DNA of 64,000 nucleotides, taken from positions 4,742,001 through 4,806,000 of the forward strand of contig NC_132976.1 of assembly GCF_047496725.1 (NCBI RefSeq). The letters run 5' to 3'. Position 1 is the first letter of the stretch. Every line of letters starts with the position of its first letter. This document shows positions 50,933-64,000 of this stretch, in pieces. The DNA is from Anoplolepis gracilipes. Taxonomy: Eukaryota; Arthropoda; Insecta; Hymenoptera; Formicidae. The translations under genes were made by a program, and so were the position numbers. The notes under the pieces are model-generated. The model was not told where the DNA came from. It did not search any database and saw nothing but the letters and a program-made list of their open reading frames with translations.

Positions 50933-53691
50933 AAGGGATGAAACGATCCCAAAGACGGTTGAACGAGAGGGTTAAAAGTTACGTGCACCGAAAAAAGCGT
51001 GATACGATATGGCACGTTCGTATCGGTTCGTGGCTCACCCTCCATCGACGATAGAAATAGAAATATTTCGCTTCTCGCGTTGCATAAAGATTCTCAATTG
51101 CACTGTGCCATGACATATTCGGAATTGCAAGGGGATATATTGCGGGATGCATCTTATACGTCGTCCGCCTTTTTATAGATCCTCTTTTCTCTTCTCGCTC
51201 GCTTCGTTGGATAGCCAAGTCTCGTCGCCAGACAACGAAGGAAAGTTTTCCAATAAAAGATGTTTATGCCGACTTTCACCTGCGGATCTCTCTCGCAGTT
51301 GGGACATTTTATCGTGCGCGTGGACGCGCGATAAAAATTTTTTCGCTATGAAATATTGGGCCCGGACGTGACTTAGCGGATTATACGAATTATAGAACTG
51401 ATGTTGTTTATTTTTAAAGGATTTTTTAATCTTTTTTCCTCTCTTTTCTTGTTCAATATTCACAATTTTTTTTTTTTTTAATAAATTTATCGTGCAAAAG
51501 TAAATTTTTGCAATTTTTGTTATGAAAAACACGAGTGTCTTTTTAACCAATTTCAATTTTAATTAAAATAAAAAATTTGACACACGTTATATGATTATAT
51601 TTGACATTACATTTTATATAATTTATTGTGTTATTTAGTGTTGTCAAAAGTTTTTTGAATTTAATTAAAATGCGATACATGACATGAAAGATAAACTTGG
51701 CCAGTGTATTCTACGATGCATCATAATCATCATTGAGATGCACTTGTTAATATCGTTTGTTATTATTGAGTTTTTCATTTTAAGCAAAATTATATTTCAG
51801 TAGAATATATAACACAATAATTATTGTGTATATTTTTCACGACTTAGCATAATCGAAGAATATTTCTCTAATAATAGATCCAATTATGATATTAATTAAA
51901 AAATTTAACGTAATTGCAATTATAATTATATACATTAGAGTGGGCATTAATAGTATTTTGTGCGATTTTACTACAATGAGAGATATAGAAATTTCAGCGT
52001 CATTGTGTGTAGAGTTGCGGTATAAAAAGTCGACCGCACGGTAGTATCGAAATTTAATAACCGGCCGCCTCGTCGACGTATTCTCGATATCGGTGGACAA
52101 GCCAGCGCCACCCAGAAATTACATCGGGATGAATACCGCGAATTAAACCAAAAAGCAAAAAAAAAAAAAGGAGAAAAAATAAACGAGCAGTCGTAAAGGT
52201 AACGATCGCTACAGCCGGATTTATTAGCGGCCGCGGTTTTTACGATCGTTCTTTTTTCCTTTTCCTATTTATCTTTCATGTTGGCGTGCAGGGACCACTC
52301 TTTTTCCCAGCGAGATCTCATTCACGAAAAAGCGCGGTGTTTCAGTTACCGGCAATGACGTAAAAGCGTACATACAGGGAGGGGATTGCATCCTGGGACG
52401 GCAATGACGTAAGACCAGGGTCGAATTAACAGTACTTAGCACCCAGTAGTACTTAGACTGAATCAAGAAACGTTTTAATGGAATAACAAGAGCTGGTCAG
52501 ATTCCTTAAAGCACAAGGAATATAATTATTATTTATATTACTGCCGTAATTATATTATATTGAAAAAAGGATAATATGTGAAAGAAAGAATGTTTGAACT
52601 ATTTATTTTTATATCGTACATTATAAAAATATGAAAGTTTTAAAAATAATATCCTAAATAAAGGCTTATCTTTTACGTAAATAAACTGTCATACACATGT
52701 GAGAACTGATTGAGTGAGAATATAATTTGAAATAGAGCACATGCAGACTTAAACGAATTGTATGATCAAATAATTCTGTAAATAAATATTTCTATAAAAG
52801 TACATCGAAAATCGGAGATATTTTCAAATCATAAAGAGTTGAACACAATGTAAAATTCTCAAGTTCGAATTTGAATCATTCGATGATCACAAGGTTTCCA
52901 ACATCAATTTGTTGTGTCCAGTATGTCAGAAAATTCGAATAATTACGTTCATTGCTGGTTCATTACTGTTCGTCCATCACTGTAACAGAGAAACGTAGAG
53001 ATGGTACAAACAAAATAGGGCAATGTGCGGGGTTGTCCGAGTTGTATGTAGGTCGCATTATCAGAGCGGCGACCTAGTTTCCATCCTACCTTCTCAACCC
53101 GAAAACATCTCTGAAACCAACGTCCCGCGTTATCACGTTCGACCTGTAAATCTCTAATACATTTTCATCCCTTTGTTACGCTTCATAATAAAAGTGCAAC
53201 AATTCTAAGATATATAAAAAAAAATTGCATTTTGAGGTGCTTGACATTGGCCATCAAATATTTGTGACGAGATGGAAAGAGATACAAGAACCCATCGAAA
53301 TACGATTGGATTTATTACCGATCCTATCCGAGTATTAGCGAATTGTTTATATTTCATTCATCGAAGCCAGATAATCGAGAATGCGAAGGTAGAATCAATT
53401 ACATAAAATGAAAATACCGTGTGCGAAACAATTTCCGCTTATGAAAATTTCATTTAATTTCGTGAAAAAAAATATTAAAAAGATTTTACGAAGATATAAA
53501 AATATGAAATAAAAATAAAAGCTTTTATATTTTTCCTTTAAGATATTAAAATTATTATGGAGTTTGTAGAGAATAATAATAACTGATCGATTCAATTTCT
53601 ATGATATTTAATAATTGATCATAAATATAGATTTAATAATTGATCATATTCTCAGTAAATATTTTTCATAAATAATGGTCACAAAAAAACG

Positions 53692-53719
53692 ATATATATA
53701 TATATATATATATATATAC
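53692..53719. repeat. (AT)n microsatellite
   Basis: About 14 AT units. Confidence 0.9.
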
Positions 53720-56700
53720 TTCTTTGCTAGAAAAATATATTTGCAACAGAAACCTCGTTTTTTCTTGGTCGTTATTTGTGCAAAATTTATGCTGAAAACA
53801 TGATAAATTATTAAATCGATAGATCCTTGCGAGGATACATACGAGATTGTAATCTTTTATTCTTTAAATATTTTATTTTACAGACAAGTCACTATCTTCT
53901 TCGTTTATCAATGTTTAACGTATTAAGATAGTTTTTTATATTTTCTCGAATACGGACTCTGATTTTTTTGTCTCTGCTATTATATTAAAAATAATTAAAT
54001 TTAAATAAAAATAGTTTAATCTCAATAAAATCGAATATAGCATGACTGATCACGATTGATCACAGCTTTAGAGGATATTATTCTTTGTAGAATGTTTTTG
54101 TACAGTTTTAATATAATAATTATTTCTAGATTTCTAATTTTTTTACTACTACAAATATCTTTTTATTGATTTTAAAGACTTTATAATTTCGCCTACGAAT
54201 GCAATAAGCGAAAAGCGAAAAATTTTACTTGATTTTGTCGAATTTTACATGTTTCGATTTAACTTATCACAAGGTGAAAGGAATTGAATTAGTATTGCAT
54301 TCTGAGTAAAATAGGTCACTTCGATTCTAACGTTGCTAACATAAGAAATTTCATTTCCGGCTTTTCTCACGTTCTATATCAAATTCATTCTTATTTTTTA
54401 TATGCTTTTATACGACTGAAGCGAAAAATACGTGCAAATCGATTATTCGTTACCGTTATCATGATGGAATTTAGAGATATACTGGTGACAAAACGCGAAA
54501 CATCTTTGTAACGATGTGTAAAACGTGAACACGATCAACAAAATCTAAAACATTATTTTTTTACTTGCAAACGAAGTGGCGATGCTGATCTTCGAAACTG
54601 AAAGGGGTTACTATGCCTCTGCAGGCATTGATCACTAGAGCATTATTGATATAATGTGCGAGGAAAAGACTGATGGTGTTCTTGATAATTTGATATAGTT
54701 ATATTTGCGTAACGAGCGCTGTGTAAAAATATCAAGAGCGATATTTATCGTTGTTTACAGAGAAGCTTAACTAACTGTACGTAAGTAAATAAGTCTCTAG
54801 TAATTTCTGTAATTCATGATTTCACAGGAAATAATTATTTATATGAGATATGCGAAACATTTTGAAGTTATATCTGGAAAATTTAAATTCGTGGTATTAC
54901 GACCGCGTGGAATTTTTAAACGCATGCATCAGCACGTCGCTTCTGTTTGACCGTCTGTTTCTATTTTTTCATCCTTTTTTTTTCAGAGAGAGAGATCCTA
55001 TTTTTCTCAAAAATTTTATATTTTGTGAAAAATATTTCATCTCGCGATTTCGCATTTTTTATGCTTATGTACGAAGAAAGAAAATAGAGGTAAAATAATA
55101 ATGTACGGGGGTAATAATAATAATTTTAATAATAATAGTATTAAATTGCCTTAATGGAGATTCATTGACCATTCTTTTTAATGTTTCTGTTTCTGTTCTT
55201 ATTACATTCTTTTTTTAATTGTTCCATTCTTCAAATCCGAAGTGATAAAATGAAATATATGCGAGAAATAAAATGTTTGCATTAGAAAAATAATTATCTT
55301 GATATTTATAAATGTCAAAAATTGAAAGAAAATGTTTTCACATTAAAATTGCTGCAAGTCGTGAAGCGAAAAAGTCAAGTTAAATTTTGAACAAATTTTG
55401 ATATAAAGTTGACAACATTAACACTTGTTACTAAATCTACTTGTTCGATGAAAGAAACATACGGGGGCCGTTAGTGGTATCAGGAGACAATGAAATTACT
55501 GTTACTCATAGCAACTAGTTTGGCTCTTTGAGGTGCAAATTGGTGCATCTAACCAACACGTTGACCAATGTGGTTTCATAGTCAAATCGATAGCACACTG
55601 AAACTAGATAGCGATGAAGACATTCTCGCAATGAAGCTAGGAAGATTCAAAGGATTAAACGGTGTTTAGAGAGGCTCTATAGCTTATCCGTTCAATGGAT
55701 TTGCATTCCATCATTGATGAAGGCATAATATGTATTCTAGAATTTTACGTCTCAATGGAGGCTAGTGTTTATGTTTAAAAAATCGGAAATTATAATGTAC
55801 AATATAAAAACTATATTTGAAATCATGACAAAGATAAAGTGATTTGTTTGCAATTATTTTTGTTTGTACAATTGTGTATAGTTATTTTATCAATAAAATA
55901 AAAATTATAACATCATTCTCATTGAATTTGTAACGTGGACAATCAGTTTTTGTGGACGTATGTTATGCATCAGATGTGCATATTCGAGTGTATTAAAAGA
56001 GTAGAGATTGGTACTTTGATAAAATTTCAATGTTTGAACTTGTTATCTTCTATATTGGATCATGCATTTATGGGTAACAACTCTGTTTTACAGCGTATTA
56101 CGAACGTAGGTATACGTGTATCAATCTTGGCGTCATTTTTATCCTAGTTTTTCTATCAGAAACGTTACGAATTGTGTCATTTCGCGAGCAAACAAATTTA
56201 TTATTAGCACAAGCTTTATCATTTTATCTTCGATAAAGTAGGCAAAAAAAATAGTATTTTTAGTCAGCAGTCTGGTTCCCAAATAACCAATTTCAATGTG
56301 TTTATTCACTGAAATCTAATAGGCGGGTGTATTAATTAATTGTCTATCGTTATGACAGGAACTCTATTCGATAGTTATTCGCTAATAAAGCAGGTGAAGC
56401 TCGACGCATTTTCACGTGATCTCATTTAAATTCAACTACACGTTCGATCGCTCGATTTGCTCGCTCGATTGGACTCATGATAATTAATTCATTATGCGAA
56501 TTATTTGTGTAATTATGTGTATTCAAAATATCATTCGTCAAACGTGAAATTAAAAGCAGAAAAACGAGAATTTTTTTTCATTCGGAATTGCTTTCCTCAT
56601 TGACACCAGAGAGATATGATATTTTGTATATGAAAAATATTCAGTATATATTTATATGTATATTGATATTGGCGCATAAAAGCTGACGATTTAATAATCG

Positions 56701-58733
56701 TTGATACAGCGGAAATGCATACATTTTAAATATAATCGAGCGGAATAAAAAGAGCGACAGGACTATATATTGCAACGATAATGTGATTCAAGAATACATG
56801 AAAGTGCCCGCCTTTAAGCCCTCGCGCACTTTTGAGACTGAAAGTGAAATTTTTTGCTTCTTTTACACCGCGAGGTTGCACCGGGCGATGCATTTAGCGG
56901 AAGGTTACACTAGGGTTCCCGCGCGACAAGAGATTTGGCTTCGTTTCCACCTCTCTCTTTTTTCGCTCCATTTCATCGCCACTTCAGCGGGGAAATGTAT
57001 TAAGTCGGGAAATGAAGGTCGTAAAGTCCCGGGCAGCTTTTTGCCGCTCTACCGGAAGTTTCGCGCTCAGGCTCTTCGAGCAATTGAACGCACGAGTGTG
57101 GAACTTTGTCTCGCAATGGCACGATCTGTCAATCTTTCTGAGCAGAAGAAATATTTCCTCACTTTCGACTCAAGGATTCGATGCAGATAGTCTGAATTGT
57201 GCAAAATATTCACAATTAATTTATTTAGATATATGATTGCAAAAGTAAAATTATTGACGGTAGAGTTGAATGATAAAAGTAATCATTATTTAACAGTAAA
57301 TTTGGAGTCATTGTTCTCTGTTACTAAAATTAGTTTAATATTTTATGGCTTTATCATTATATTATTATTACACGTTAAAGGTAAGGGAATAGAGAAAAAA
57401 AAACATTTGTTATAGATTTATTACTTTTTTATTAATTTGTAAAATATAAATCAAAAAGTAGCTCTCTCACAATCTCACGGCTCATAACACTGTGGTAATG
57501 ATGGCACGAAAAGCCCGCATCGCTTTCTGATCACGTCATTACTTGCAATGATTGCTTGACACGAAAAGCACCAGACTAATCCCTTATCGTGATCTAATGA
57601 TGCTCCAGCTATTACAATGTGTCTTCTTAAAAAATTATTTCTCAAAATTTTTCGACATTCTTTTATATAATAATATAGTGCATAGAGTCTTTTTTATGTG
57701 CTATATTATACAAACATTAATTACATTTTGTCTCTTGAACGCAGAGAGAAATTAATAAATTCGATATTCTCATCTAAAAGTATATTTGCAAGTATGAAAT
57801 AATTTATTATCATTTCAGGGCGTTTACCTTTTTTGTTTTAGTTTAGTTTACATCATGAATGTTATATTCGGCAAACGATGAAACCTCTTCGATGAAACCC
57901 CTCGAAAGTTTGGAACCGAGGTTACGTGGACGCACGTGGTTTTAATCGATTAATAAACGGCACCGGCTCGCACCTGCGTCGCGGTAATTAAAGAGAGAGT
58001 AAAGGATTTCCGGCATATGTGCATTTGTTCTTTGTTGTTGCAGCGCGTTTAAAAACATTTCGCTTTTAACGCACGGCCAATTTCGAATGAGAACGATTTG
58101 CCGCGAAATTACATTAGAACGATAATGTTTTGCTTGATTGTCGAAATGTAATTTTAATGTCGAATTGACGAGGATATTGTTACAATTTTTCAGCGTCATA
58201 TTTTCTATAATTCGATGAATTATCGAGGATTAATAGGTAATATTATCGCTTAACGATATAGCAAAATATCTTTAAAATACTTCTCTGCTTCGTTAATTTA
58301 TTCCATAACGAAATTTTACAGATTATTCGTATAAATTGAATATATAAGGCCACAAAATATATACGTGTGCGATTAAATCAATATTTTCCTCAGAGCGCGA
58401 CATATTACATTTATAAACAAATCACTCGGATCGCGATCGACTCGAGCTTTTTTCTCGCAGTCACACACAAGGCGCGATCTCTTGATATACATATCATATA
58501 TTAATTCTATCACTTTCGCATGCGACGTGCGATTCTGCGGATGCTCTCGCGGCCAGAACCCCGTCACTATATCCCACACCGTGGGATTTCGGTCTGCTAA
58601 GCATGTTGACAACGTGTAGCAGAGTAGCGTTGGATGCTGCGGCCTGCGAACCGCGCGCACTGATCAATATGGAGGGGAGCTTGGTCGAAGCTGAGAGCGG
58701 GGATAGGGGTTAGTTTCAGGGGATGCTTCGGCG

Positions 58734-58861
58734 GCGTCGGCGGCGGCGATGGTGGTAGTGGTGGTGGTCCCGGCGACGACGACATCGGCTACGCCGAAGG
58801 TCGATTTGCTGATGGTGGTGGTGGTGGTGGTGGTGGTGGTGGTGGTGGCGATGGTGGCGGC
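58734..58861. repeat. GGC/GGT trinucleotide-rich tract
   Basis: GGC and GGT triplets, with a pure TGG run of 12 units at 58813-58848. One + strand frame gives a Gly-rich peptide with an internal PGDDDIGYAEGRFAD and a stop just after the repeat. The minus strand gives His or Pro runs. None is a convincing protein. Confidence 0.85.
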
Positions 58862-58921
58862 AGAATGTGAGAACCGCGAAAGGAGAAACGAGCTCTCGCG
58901 GCCTTACCGCGCGCAGCTTTA

Positions 58922-58957
58922 GAGTCAGAGAAAGAGAAAGAGGGAGAGAGAGAGAGA

Positions 58958-59030
<73 letters not shown>
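58922..59030. repeat. long (GA)n microsatellite
   Basis: About 100 bp of nearly pure GA. GA tracts are typical of GAGA-factor-bound promoters in insects, but the run length also fits plain slippage. Confidence 0.95.
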
Positions 59031-59330
59031 GGACACAGACTGTACGTACGTGGTGAGAGACAGCTCAGTACGTAACGCGACGTGGACGCGTCCGTACCGC
59101 GCATTCTCCGGCCCTGACTCTACCCTTAACTGGGTCAACCCCTCGTACGGGATCCTCTGTGCATTAGCCCCACGAGGGAGAGGAGACCTCGGCAGTAGCA
59201 GCGCGCCCGCGGCTAAAGAACACTGCCGTAAAGGCCCCGTGTCCCCGTTTCTCCTCTCCTTTTTCGTTGCCCACGGAAAAGCGCGGATCGCCTGTTCGTA
59301 GACTTAAAGTATTGGTACGGTATTTGTGCT

Positions 59331-60430
59331 GCTCGGAAAAGCTCTCTCTCGCATAATTTTGCAGGAAGAAAATTTTTTGATTTTAAGACTCATAAAACTG
59401 CCACTTTGTATTTAAACGAATAATCGAAGGGGGTGTAAAAGTTTTTAAAGAGATACGATAAAATTTTGGACGATGAAATTTAGCGATAGATCTGCGGTGG
59501 AATAAAACGAAATAGTATCGCGAATATGATTTATTGATTAAACCTAATTAGCATGAGTTTTCACATAATACGCCCTTTTCTCTCCGAGACGAGCTTCATC
59601 GACAGATTCGACAGCTCGCTTGACAACGGGATCTTCGTATCTACTTTCTCGTCTATCATTATTATATCCTAGTGTGCGTAGACAGACACACACGAAATAA
59701 TTGCCCTACTTAAGGTCACATTCAACGCAGTTCCTCTGCAATCTCGTTCAGGATAATTTTCCAGTGATGGTGCGACAGTCGTGCGAAACGTGTCGGCGGA
59801 ATTTCAAGTGACGTGCCTGCGGAATCGAGTCGCCCGCGAGTGCTTGCATTACAATTTTCCGCTCTGACGTCTGTCGTTCGTTGGCGCTACGCTCGTCGTC
59901 GCAACCAGGTCAAGTGTGCCCGCACCACCGTTGACCTTCACGGATGCAGGATTCGGGATCTTTTTTACCTCCCCCGTCTCGGTTAGCGCGCTACATTAAC
60001 CACCGTAATAACGTGCCGTTTCGCTAATCACATCGATATTTCAGACGGTCACCCTTACGATAATTGATTATTGTGTTTGTTAAAGTTTTTCAGTTTCTCC
60101 ATTACTAATAATAGCGCGAATTTTGCAGAATTCTTATCGTAATCCCACGGACAAGGAAAGAGATTGATTAATGTAATTTTTAATTTGTTGAAATTATTTA
60201 TCATACATTTTTTCTAGAATTTTGGAAAAAAAAAAAGTATTATCACAGGGCGTATTCATTTTTGTTACGAAAATTATTTAAAATTCTTTCTCGCGTGTTT
60301 GTATTTTTATTTCGCTTTCACGGAATGCTGTTTTTTAAATATGGCATACAAAATCGCTAGGAATCCGTGCTGCAAGTAAACGTTATTGGACGTTATAAAT
60401 AACGTTTGCCGAGTCGTAACATCGCGGTAT
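59331..60430. other. sequence without a recognised feature
   Basis: Moderately GC-rich to 60.0 kb and AT-rich after. No exon recognised on either strand. Confidence 0.4.
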
Positions 60431-60980
60431 GCTTGAAAAATTCACGATATCTCGCGGTTTCCCCGGAGCTTCCGAGAGAGCTATCGCAGAAGGCTGTCTT
60501 TTCCTCTGCATCTTAATCTTTTTCTGAAAAATTGCAGTATAGCTCCTTACGCGAAGTCTCGAAGGACCTCGCCTTCCGAGTGCGACGTCGCGTCGCGGTC
60601 TGAAGGATCTGAGACGGATGTTTCAAACTCCCGCTATCATCTACATTTTGCGTTTTAGGATCGCGCGAGACTGTATTTCCGGCGGGAGTATCCGAGACAT
60701 TTCCGCGCTCGTTTCTAGAGAGTAATCTCTGGAGATATGCCTCGGGTAACGGGATACGTGCCAGGTCAGGTCGCTCGTCTCCGTGCAAAGTCCCCGTTCA
60801 TTCTGCCGCAAGCGCGAATCCTTCGATCCACTTCGAGTAGCGCGCTCGCCCGGGATATCCTCTCGGAGGATAGGAGCGATAATCCGCTCCTGAAGGGAGG
60901 ATCTTTTTAGTAGCGCGAGTCACGGCTTACGCTGGCGCGACGCACGCTATAGGCGCGATAAAGCGCAGCGCTAGAGGGAA
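60430..60980. other. GC-rich island with opposed small ORFs
   Basis: The minus strand is open from 60788 to 60513 (91 codons, starting MHGDERPDLARIPLPEAYLQ). The + strand is open from 60736 to 60912 (58 codons, starting MPRVTGYVPGQVARLRAKSP). Neither is recognised. The composition, denser in CpG than its surroundings, suggests an exon or regulatory island. Confidence 0.25.
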
Positions 60981-62227
60981 TCTTTAATGATTTGTTGAAA
61001 ACGGTGAATGAGGCTGTAAATTAATAACGCCATCAATTTTGAAAGCTTGTTAAGCGTTTTACGCAATTTTTGAGCGCGATGCACGCTAGTCTAATACATC
61101 TATTCATCGCGAACATGAATATGAAAACTGTATTAATGGAGAGAATGCGGGAAGTTATTGTGTGCTCGATTTGTTGTGCTCGATGGACGTATTAATGTAT
61201 TCAAAGGCATAGTCATGTGCGTGAAAGCTTTTCCTTGAATGATTAAACAAGTATTTCTCTATTTTTACGAATAAATGTGTAATATATAATTGGATCGCGT
61301 TTAAATTGTTTTCATTTTGATAATTTTATTATATTTACGATTAATATCAGACATCTATCGTGTCTTGTACGTTCCGGAAACATACACGCGATATAACTTG
61401 TATGCACACATATGAACAAAGTACATGCAAATGTGTCGAGCAGAGACATCGGTCTTTATCGAACTTGGCGTTTCTTTCAGACAACAATAAGTCCACTTGT
61501 CTGTCGTCGATCAGAGAGGGATCTCCGTGAATTCGAGAGTTTCTCTTTGAACTCTGAACTTTGTTCGAGAACACCTTGCTTTTCGATCCTGAAAACAATC
61601 GTAATTCTCGTGTTTGTCATGTTGCTATTAATACCTAATAAATATTAAACATGAAACTTTTGAATATGAAAGACGTATGGAGGACAATCATGGTTATTCA
61701 AATATTTTATTCATCTCATTGTTATTTCTCAATTCTGTCAACCATTTTGCAAATTGTATTTAAAAGAGAAATATGTAGCTACTATTTTCCATTAATTACA
61801 CTTTTTATATTAATACCACTCTTTGCTGTTTAGTATCATGTTTAATTAACAGTTTTCATTATTAATCCGCAAAAGTAGGTAGAAGTAGTTGAGAAGATAC
61901 GACATTTTAGTATTATAATTATTTATACTATTACACTATATAAAACATAAATCATACACGAACATTTATTCACAGTGCCTTGTACAAAATGCATTGTAAT
62001 TTGATATTAATATTGGTTAAAATATACTTGTAAATAACAACTAATGTGATTTTAAATATTTATGTATTTTTGAATACATTTGCGATTTAAAATTATTCAT
62101 TATAAGTATATTCCTTGTTTTCCAATGATTAATACAACCATTTGTCAAAACTAATTAAATTTAATACATATTTATAGATATTTATGAATAGAAATGATAT
62201 AAAAAGTAATCATTTATTTTTAATTTG

Positions 62228-62314
<87 letters not shown>

Positions 62315-64000
62315 CTTTTATTTGATATGTGAATCGTAAAATTTTCATACGATTATTTGTTTAAATAATGCTTAACACTGTATTGTGTATGTCACATATT
62401 CCACTAAATTTATCTGCAGCAGAGAGAAAATTTCCATGAATATTTTTTATCGCCGCTATTTTTTACGTCGGAGCAAAATCGAAAATATAATCCTACACGA
62501 TCGACGAAAAGGTCGTCGCGTTTCAAAGCGGTCCCTATCTTTAATAATAAACTTGCTAGTTTGCGATTGTTATTGAAATCGATGGTTATTAAGGGCGACC
62601 ATTTTATTAATACGTCCCTATTACTTTCCACGTAGTAACTGTACGTTGGACGGGGGGAGGGCTAAAAGATCGAATGAGAACGTGAGAGCGTGATCGGAAT
62701 AAAACAGCAAGAGAGAACACTGGCAGTAAGAATTAAAGAGGTGCGCGAACATCGGCGCATCTCGAGAGAGGGCAATTCTTGATATCCCATTAATAGATAG
62801 TGAAGGATAATGCACGGTGATAAAGGATAATTCTCGGCATACCCTGGGATAATATCTTCTGCGAAGGGTCTCTTCGATTTTTCCGGGCATCTTGCGACGA
62901 CGCGATAGAACCGATAACCTACGTGAGATATAATTGAGAGACTCTTAAGAGTTCCAGTGCGTTTTCCGCCTCCTTAAACCTCTTTAAAAATCGAATCAGA
63001 AGCGTGAAGAAAGTTGTGAGGATATTCGTTTTCGGGACGGATTCTGTCAATCCTTTGAACAATTTGACGTGCTTGCGACAGTTTTGCGAATTTCAGTGAC
63101 ATGCTAATCGATATTAGCAGCAGCGATCAAAGTGCGATACTTCCGAAGGATTCTATCGTGGAACATCCTGAGTCATCGAAAATTATCGAGGGTAATTTTT
63201 GCATGTTAAAAAATATGTCTTAGAATTATTATTTAATTATTAATTACATACACACACACACACACGCATATATATATTTAAAATATATTTAAAATGATGC
63301 CATATGAAATCAAGGATTCAGTCAATAATATTTGTTGATTAGAACTGTATATGGAAAGATTAATGTGTGAGAATAAATATTCTCCACAAAGAATCGAATG
63401 GTAGATTTTAAGTTCACTCTGTGAACTGAACTGAATATACAGTATTCATTCGAGAAACCAATGTACGAATATGTATAAATTTTTATTTTCTTTTCGTTGC
63501 CGCTCGGAGGCATCGCATTTGGCGAAATTTAGAAAAGCCATGTTCTCTGTTTCTTCTTGGACGAGAATCTGTAGTGCAATATAGATGCAACAACATGCAG
63601 AGGCGAATCTAAATGAATTTTACAAATACGTAACTAATAAAAAGATATAAAAAGAAAACAATAGTTTTCATTATTATATATATTTTTTAATATACTTTAA
63701 ATACTTTGGTTTTTATATTTTGCATTTCTAAAAAGAAGATGAAGATCATGAATTTTGACCAGATCAATTTTATGTGTTTGTACTCTAATATGCATATAAA
63801 AAGATCAACCTAAAAGATTATTCGAATCGAAAGATTACTTTAATATATACCATCTTTTACGCTCTTCCGGCGCGCTGTCAAGAGAGAGAACGCTTGATCC
63901 GCCTATGCACATCATACCTACCAACCGTATCCATAAATCCGAAGAGATGCCGCGCGACTTTTCAACGGGTTCGATTGCTCGTGGTGGAAAGTCTCGGGAA
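60981..64000. other. right-hand end of the window, no recognised gene
   Basis: AT-rich with the AT microsatellite at 62230-62309, a CA/TA run near 63250-63275 and GC-richer patches at 62.6-63.1 and 63.85-64.0 kb. The short frames have no motif. Confidence 0.4.
62230..62309. repeat. (AT)n microsatellite, two blocks
   Basis: Two AT runs separated by AAATAA at about 62260. Confidence 0.95.

Larger units (their letters stand above)
50070..58500. other. intergenic or intronic sequence without a recognised gene
   Basis: AT-rich with GC-richer patches at 50.6-51.4, 52.0-52.5 and 56.8-57.2 kb, a GA and an AT microsatellite. The frame at 56783-57190 (135 codons) is the longest, but shows no recognisable motif and has a second open frame over it. 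A pair of CRE-like sites lies at 52350-52412. Confidence 0.4.
58520..59330. promoter_or_regulatory. candidate promoter or first-exon region of an unseen gene
   Basis: CpG-rich sequence with a long GA tract, a GGT/GGC tract and GC-rich unique DNA between. In insects such a combination is common around transcription starts and first exons. I see no TATA box or conserved coding start, and the direction is unknown. A + frame through 58867-59301 reads the GA tract as RERERE and then unique sequence (after 59030) without a motif. Confidence 0.3.

Noticed and set aside
51173..51556. Minus-strand 127-codon frame.
   Set aside because: The N-terminal half is Lys/Ile-rich AT-driven sequence. The + strand is open over the other half. 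No motif.
58867..59301. 144-codon + frame and 140-codon minus frame.
   Set aside because: Much of each length is the GA tract read as RERERE or SLSLSL and the GGT tract read as poly-His; these are low-complexity artefacts.

Overview
The window looks like a piece of an insect nuclear chromosome. It is AT-rich, full of microsatellites and poly-A/T runs, and broken up by CpG-containing GC-richer islands. Genes are sparse, exons are short and bounded by GT-AG splice sites, and introns are very large. I see no bacterial operons, ribosome binding sites, CRISPR arrays, rRNA genes or convincing tRNA genes. The style (AT-rich introns, high CpG content, many small palindromic MITEs) fits a hymenopteran, possibly an ant. 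That is an inference from style, not a species identification.

The one gene I recognise with confidence is fringe (fng) on the + strand. It encodes the Golgi beta-1,3-N-acetylglucosaminyltransferase that elongates O-fucose on Notch EGF repeats. Four coding exons are present: 26835-26920, 43416-43581, 44931-45016 and 46661-46718 (stop at 46716-46718). They join in phase without a frameshift and give the C-terminal 131 residues. The N-terminal exons (membrane anchor, stem, DDD metal-binding region) were not recognised upstream, so positions 1-26834 appear to be intron. If so, that intron is longer than 26.8 kb. The intron between the first two visible exons is 16.5 kb.

The introns hold several families of small transposons. 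(i) Five copies of a roughly 400-bp element with terminal inverted repeats starting CGAAAAAATT, all in the same orientation, lie at 24.3-39.6 kb. (ii) A 407-bp TA-flanked palindromic MITE is nested inside one of them. (iii) Two further palindromic MITEs are at 19.3 and 32.6 kb. (iv) A piggyBac-like 366-bp element is at 36.0 kb. (v) Diverged hAT-like repeats are at 5.0, 18.8 and 20.2 kb. (vi) A decayed mariner transposase fragment is at 12.4 kb. There are tandem duplications at 22.5 kb (217 bp) and 31.9 kb (249 bp). GC-richer islands, for example 3.5, 5.8, 36.5, 39.6-40.5 and 41.0-41.4 kb, are candidate cis-regulatory segments.

Downstream of the fringe stop is a probable 3' UTR, then about 17 kb without a recognisable gene. 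This part contains an isolated exon-like segment (49993-50068), a structured potential RNA (49821-49887), a GC-rich segment with long GA and GGT repeats (58.5-59.3 kb) that could be a promoter or first exon of another gene, and a second GC-rich segment at 60.4-61.0 kb. No homology search was possible. Most open frames in the window look like chance frames in GC-rich islands.
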